64,000 bases of DNA from Amia ocellicauda (taxonomy: Eukaryota; Chordata; Actinopteri; Amiiformes; Amiidae): positions 62,001 to 126,000 of the forward strand of contig NC_089853.1 of assembly GCF_036373705.1 (NCBI RefSeq), read 5' to 3'. Each line of letters opens with the position of its first letter. Position 1 is the stretch's first letter. Under the pieces are notes generated by a model, which did no database searches, was not told where the DNA came from, and saw only the letters and a list, made by a program, of their open reading frames with translations. This document shows positions 61,601 to 64,000 of the stretch, piece after piece. Made by a program: the position numbers and the translations under genes.

Positions 61601-62738
61601 CAGAACCGCCGCGAAGAACCAGGGGCGTGGCCTCAGAAGCCCCGCCCCCTCCACCACCGCCCGCAGCCGCCGGAAATCCTCCACCAGAGACAGCTGTACA
61701 CAACACACAGCACAGTTACACAGCAGTGACAGCACAGCTACACACAGCACTGTTATACAACACAGCTACACTACTGTCTGTCTATGTCTGGGTGTGAGTG
61801 AGAGTGTGTCTGTGTGTGAGTGAGAGTGTGTGTGTGTCTGTGTGTGAGTGAGAGTGTGAGGGTGTCTGTGTGAGTGAGAGTGTGATGGTGTCTGTGTGTG
61901 TGTCTGTGAGTGTGTGTCTGGAGAAGCAGACAGAGACACTCTGTTCTCTACAATCTGATGTCCCTGCTGTGACTCTTCCAGGGCTGAGGTCAGCTCGGCT
62001 GTATTGATACGCAGCTGCCTGTTGTCTGAGAGTCACGGCAGAGCAGGAATGGACCCGAGCGTTTCACAGATCAGGAGCTGATTATTCAGGCGCCAATATA
62101 ACCTGTTAGCCTTGATATTAATCAGTATCTAATGCACATTCATTGCTTCTTCTCCCAATTATCCCATACACAGAATTGTCTTTGTTCACACACACTGTAC
62201 ACACACAAATACACACAGACACACTACACACACTGTTCACACAGACAGACACACACACACACACACTCACACTCTTGCTGGGCTCCAGGCTGGGCTGTGT
62301 GTCTCTCAGTTCCCCCAGCTGCAGTGGAGCCAGGAATCGTCTGACCAGCTTGGGGTCGAGGTGAAACGCACCGAATGCATCCTGAGAGAGATAGAGATAG
62401 AGTGATAGTGAGAAATAGAGTGATAGTGAGAGAGAGAGAAACAGTGATGGTGAGGGGGGGGGGATTTGGGGACAGACGCAGCTCTTGTGCAGCTAAGGGT
62501 GTGTCCTAAATATCAACACTAACAGAAATAAGATGACGTCGCTCACCGTGGCGTCCTGCCCGGCGTAGTGCGCCAGCAGCCTCGGTCCTCCAGGGTGACG
62601 TAGTCTAAAGTTGGTGACGTCATACACCTTCCTGTCAATCACCAGCCAGTGCCCTTCGCACCCGCGGCCGCCGCCGCGCTCCCGCACCTCGGCCCAGGTG
62701 AGCCGCTGCAGCGCCGGGCGCTCCTCGGAGCCGCACAT
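51517..62738 (-). CDS. fads1: Fatty acid desaturase 1 (front-end delta-5 desaturase)
   Basis: ER membrane enzyme converting 20:3n-6 to arachidonate and 20:4n-3 to EPA. Twelve exons, minus strand: 62547-62738, 62271-62381, 61496-61693, 55475-55576, 54370-54498, 54160-54220, 53858-53934, 53674-53771, 53441-53537, 53206-53285, 51894-52019 and 51517-51568; every phase fits, giving 440 residues. Cytochrome b5 domain with HPGG at 48-51 and HYAGQDAT at 57-64. Histidine boxes HDFGH (175-179), HFQHH (212-216) and QIEHH (378-382) are intact. FADS1 rather than FADS2 is supported by [31 protein letters not shown], the 43-codon exon 5 (FADS2 has 42), [34 protein letters not shown] and the end LWLDAYLHR. 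An in-frame ATG at 62829-62831 could add 31 residues; I chose the inner one from family N-terminal length. Intron 3 is 5.9 kb because of LINE insertions. Confidence 0.95.
51640..51890. repeat. GTGTCAGGGTCAGGG minisatellite in fads1 intron 11
   Basis: Degenerate units CAGGGCGTCAGTGTCGGGGT and GTCAGAGTCAGGG fill most of the 325-base intron, reaching within a few bases of the exon 11 donor. Confidence 0.8.
52190..52378 (+). mobile_element. Fish LINE 3' end, family unassigned
   Basis: T/G-rich stretch ending TGTAAATGAGATTTTTAATC, TCAGTGAG, then CCTGATAAAATAAGGTTAAA and an A run. This wording is typical of LINE 3' ends in fish genomes. In fads1 intron 10. Confidence 0.5.
52385..52795 (+). mobile_element. 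L2-type LINE 3' end
   Basis: Same 3' untranslated sequence as 18400-18765, ending GTCGCCCTGGATAAAGGTAA then CCAAGAAATAAAAATAATAA. In fads1 intron 10. Confidence 0.85.
52810..53195. repeat. Compound CT/CA microsatellite
   Basis: About 385 bases of alternating CTCTCT and CACACA tracts, ending 11 bases before the exon 10 donor of fads1. Confidence 0.92.
54860..55078 (+). mobile_element. tRNA-derived SINE (V-SINE-like)
   Basis: A 5' tRNA-like part with a B-box-like GGTTGTGGGTGCAATCC, the central block GTACCCTTGAGCAAGGCACT and TGCTCCAGTAAA, and a 3' tail CACCCTGGATAAGTGTGTCT followed by GCTAAGAAAT. The tail is shared with the L2 pieces here, suggesting mobilisation by that LINE. In fads1 intron 4. 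Confidence 0.8.
55960..58190 (+). pseudogene. LINE ORF1: coiled coil plus SGNH esterase, disrupted
   Basis: N-terminal region with a conserved-looking block ([34 protein letters not shown]) that I do not recognise with certainty. Next comes a predicted coiled coil ([23 protein letters not shown]). Then a Thr/Ala/Pro-rich linker and an SGNH hydrolase ([33 protein letters not shown] with the D-x-x-H block). The frame is broken at 56885-57094 by a piece of ORF2 and at 57726 by a TGA. GDSL/SGNH domains in ORF1 are known from CR1/L2-type LINEs. Confidence 0.8.
56885..57094 (+). repeat. ORF2 fragment inserted in ORF1, with ORF1 duplication
   Basis: These 210 bases are nearly identical to ORF2 at 59288-59493 (one 4-base difference near 56910). 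They are flanked by two copies of a 104-base ORF1 segment, 56781-56884 and 57092-57195. Junctions show short shared words (CCCGG on the left, CAG on the right). Confidence 0.9.
58294..60976 (+). pseudogene. LINE ORF2: reverse transcriptase without endonuclease
   Basis: Reverse transcriptase blocks: [87 protein letters not shown], catalytic LYADDLVLL and YTYLGLTIS. The C-terminal domain has a CGHCETGE...MHFLLHC zinc-finger pattern. One frameshift near 58770 and one in-frame TAG at 60224-60226 break it. No AP-endonuclease motifs precede the RT: only about 100 bases separate the ORF1 stop from this frame, so the endonuclease appears to have been deleted. Confidence 0.85.
61200..61350 (+). mobile_element. 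GA repeat and second LINE tail
   Basis: 61200-61230 is GA-rich. 61262-61350 repeats the 3' end of the same LINE family (GCTTTGACAATGTGTTTGTC, then CAATAAAGCTCATCGAACTG and a GAACT/GAATT tail). Confidence 0.75.
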
Positions 62739-62739
62739 C

Positions 62740-63200
62740 TCTCCAGCCGGGCCGGGACCCAGAGCCTTGGACGAGTCCAGAGCGACACAGAGCTCGCACA
62801 GCCCAGAACACGGTCCAGCAACCGGCCACACTGAGAGCAGAGAGCGAGTAAGACAGAGCCAGTGAGAGAGACAGCCCGGCAGACTCGGAGCAGCCCCGGC
62901 TCAGGCGCACTCACACTCTGCAACTCGGTACCGCAGACGGGACTGCCGCTCGTCCGACCTGCCTCCAACGGTACCCCGCTGCCGCCCGCCCACACGCCCC
63001 GGCCGCCCCGCTCACTGGCCCACGGCCGCGTCACTCACGCAGCATCCTGCCGCCGGTTGGCTGGGAGGCCACAGGTGATGTGACTGGACCGTTCGCTGAT
63101 TGGTCGAGACGGCAGATCTTTTATTTTGATGTGCCGCTCAGACGCCTGATATCCCCAGCAAAGCCGTTGAGCAGAGATTTAAAGAGACAGGACACTATTA
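62740..63200 (-). promoter_or_regulatory. CpG-rich fads1 promoter region
   Basis: GC- and CpG-rich sequence upstream of the fads1 start. The minus strand has a CCAAT box at 63099-63103 and, about 25 bases away, ATCACCTGTGG (63067-63077), which loosely resembles a sterol-response element. NF-Y plus SREBP control is known for mammalian FADS genes; here it is only suggested. Confidence 0.45.
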
Positions 63201-63706
63201 TTATGAATTATTATTATTATTATTACTAGTAGTAGTAGTATTTGTAGTATTTGTAGTATTATCTATTATACTATAGTAAACATCTTAATCGCAATGGAAA
63301 AGGGGTGTTATTTGAATGAGTTTGAAAGTTTTAGTTTGTTAGTAAGTTTGTGTATGTGTGTGTGTCTCTGAAGATGAGGTTTGTGTTATTGTATTTGATT
63401 TAATGCTGCTAAACTTTGCCCGGTGAGTTGTTCAGCCTTGACCACAACTGTCACACCACTGGGGGGGGGGTGGGATTCAGAGAAGGAGAAAGAGAGAGAT
63501 GGACTACAGCCAAAAGCTTTGTCAGTTCATAAAGTTCAAACTATTCCCTCCTTCCCTCCCTCTCTCGCTCCCTCACTCTATTTTTCCCTTTCTTTGTCCC
63601 TCTCTCTCCCTTTCTTTTAATCTTTATCCCTCTCTCAGACTCTCAGCTTTCTCTTTTGAAAACACTTTGCAATTCAAATGTGATAGAGAGTTGAAAAAAC
63701 ACTACA

Positions 63707-63738
<32 letters not shown>

Positions 63739-64000
63739 ACACACTGTCACTGATATGCTCGGTGTGTGACTGTGTGTTGTTCCCCATAACCAGGACCTGA
63801 GTGCTGGACCAGTGTGTCACTGCCCTGGAAACACCAGGCCATCATTACAATAAAGGTTTCTGTAATGGAACTGAATGGAGAGAGAGATGTACTGTCCCAC
63901 TCCACTGTGTCCCTGACCCCCTCTAGGATGATGACCGGACCCCCACCCACACACACTATAATTACAAGACAAAGAAAGTTTCTCCTTTAGACACATTAAC
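63200..64000. other. Upstream of fads1, no gene recognised
   Basis: AT repeats (63198-63245), CT-rich runs (63545-63640) and a CA run (63705-63735). AATAAA on plus near 63848 has no assignable gene. In tetrapods FADS2 lies head-to-head with FADS1, so its first exon could lie beyond 64000; nothing here shows it. Confidence 0.4.

Overview
The window is vertebrate nuclear DNA, almost certainly from a ray-finned fish outside the main teleost radiation (gar, bowfin, sturgeon, paddlefish or bichir type), or an early-branching teleost. Reasons: compact spliced genes with GT-AG introns, very abundant GT, CT and AAT microsatellites, CR1 and L2-type LINEs, a BEL/Pao retroelement, Tc1 and Tigger elements, a fish-type tRNA-SINE, and a desaturase that matches FADS1 (delta-5) rather than FADS2. 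From general knowledge, most teleosts have lost fads1. The species cannot be fixed from sequence alone.

Six protein-coding genes can be reconstructed exon by exon. In order: SDHAF2 (minus, 7812-9484), CPSF7 (plus, 10237-14597), TMEM216 (minus, 15357-16843), SAXO4/PPP1R32 (plus, 28115-37311), LRRC10B (minus, 41163-42383, one coding exon) and fads1 (minus, 51517-62738, 12 exons). The first five correspond to neighbours on human chromosome 11q12, with the SDHAF2-CPSF7-TMEM216 trio inverted relative to SAXO4-LRRC10B. The genes do not form one pathway: SDHAF2 flavinylates complex II, CPSF7 is a subunit of mRNA cleavage factor Im, TMEM216 and SAXO4 are ciliary or axonemal, LRRC10B is a leucine-rich-repeat protein of unknown role, and FADS1 makes long-chain polyunsaturated fatty acids. 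SDHAF2 and CPSF7 share a head-to-head CpG-rich promoter; CPSF7 and TMEM216 converge tail to tail.

Layout. 1-7190 is microsatellite-rich with no gene recognised. 7190-17050 is the dense three-gene block. 17600-25330 is a nest of retroelements: a minus-strand Pao relic cut by a solo LTR with a perfect 4-bp target duplication and by an L2 tail, then a 3.8-kb CR1. 25532-28058 has matching inverted ends and encloses a 1.2-kb Tc1. SAXO4 follows, with CR1, Rex1/L2-like, L2 and MITE insertions in its introns and a Tigger relic just past its stop. 38-51 kb holds LRRC10B, a 1.2-kb CAA-rich block, a CpG island, a 1.6-kb higher-order minisatellite and more CR1/L2 pieces. fads1 fills the rest; its third intron carries an antisense 5-kb L2-like LINE with an unusual internal rearrangement.

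I found no convincing new gene system. The most interesting items are the intact fads1, the rearranged esterase-ORF1 LINE, the nested Pao/LTR/L2 insertions, a one-base frameshift in SAXO4, a CR1 end forming part of a SAXO4 splice acceptor, a His-Pro expansion in CPSF7, and splice acceptors caught up in minisatellites.
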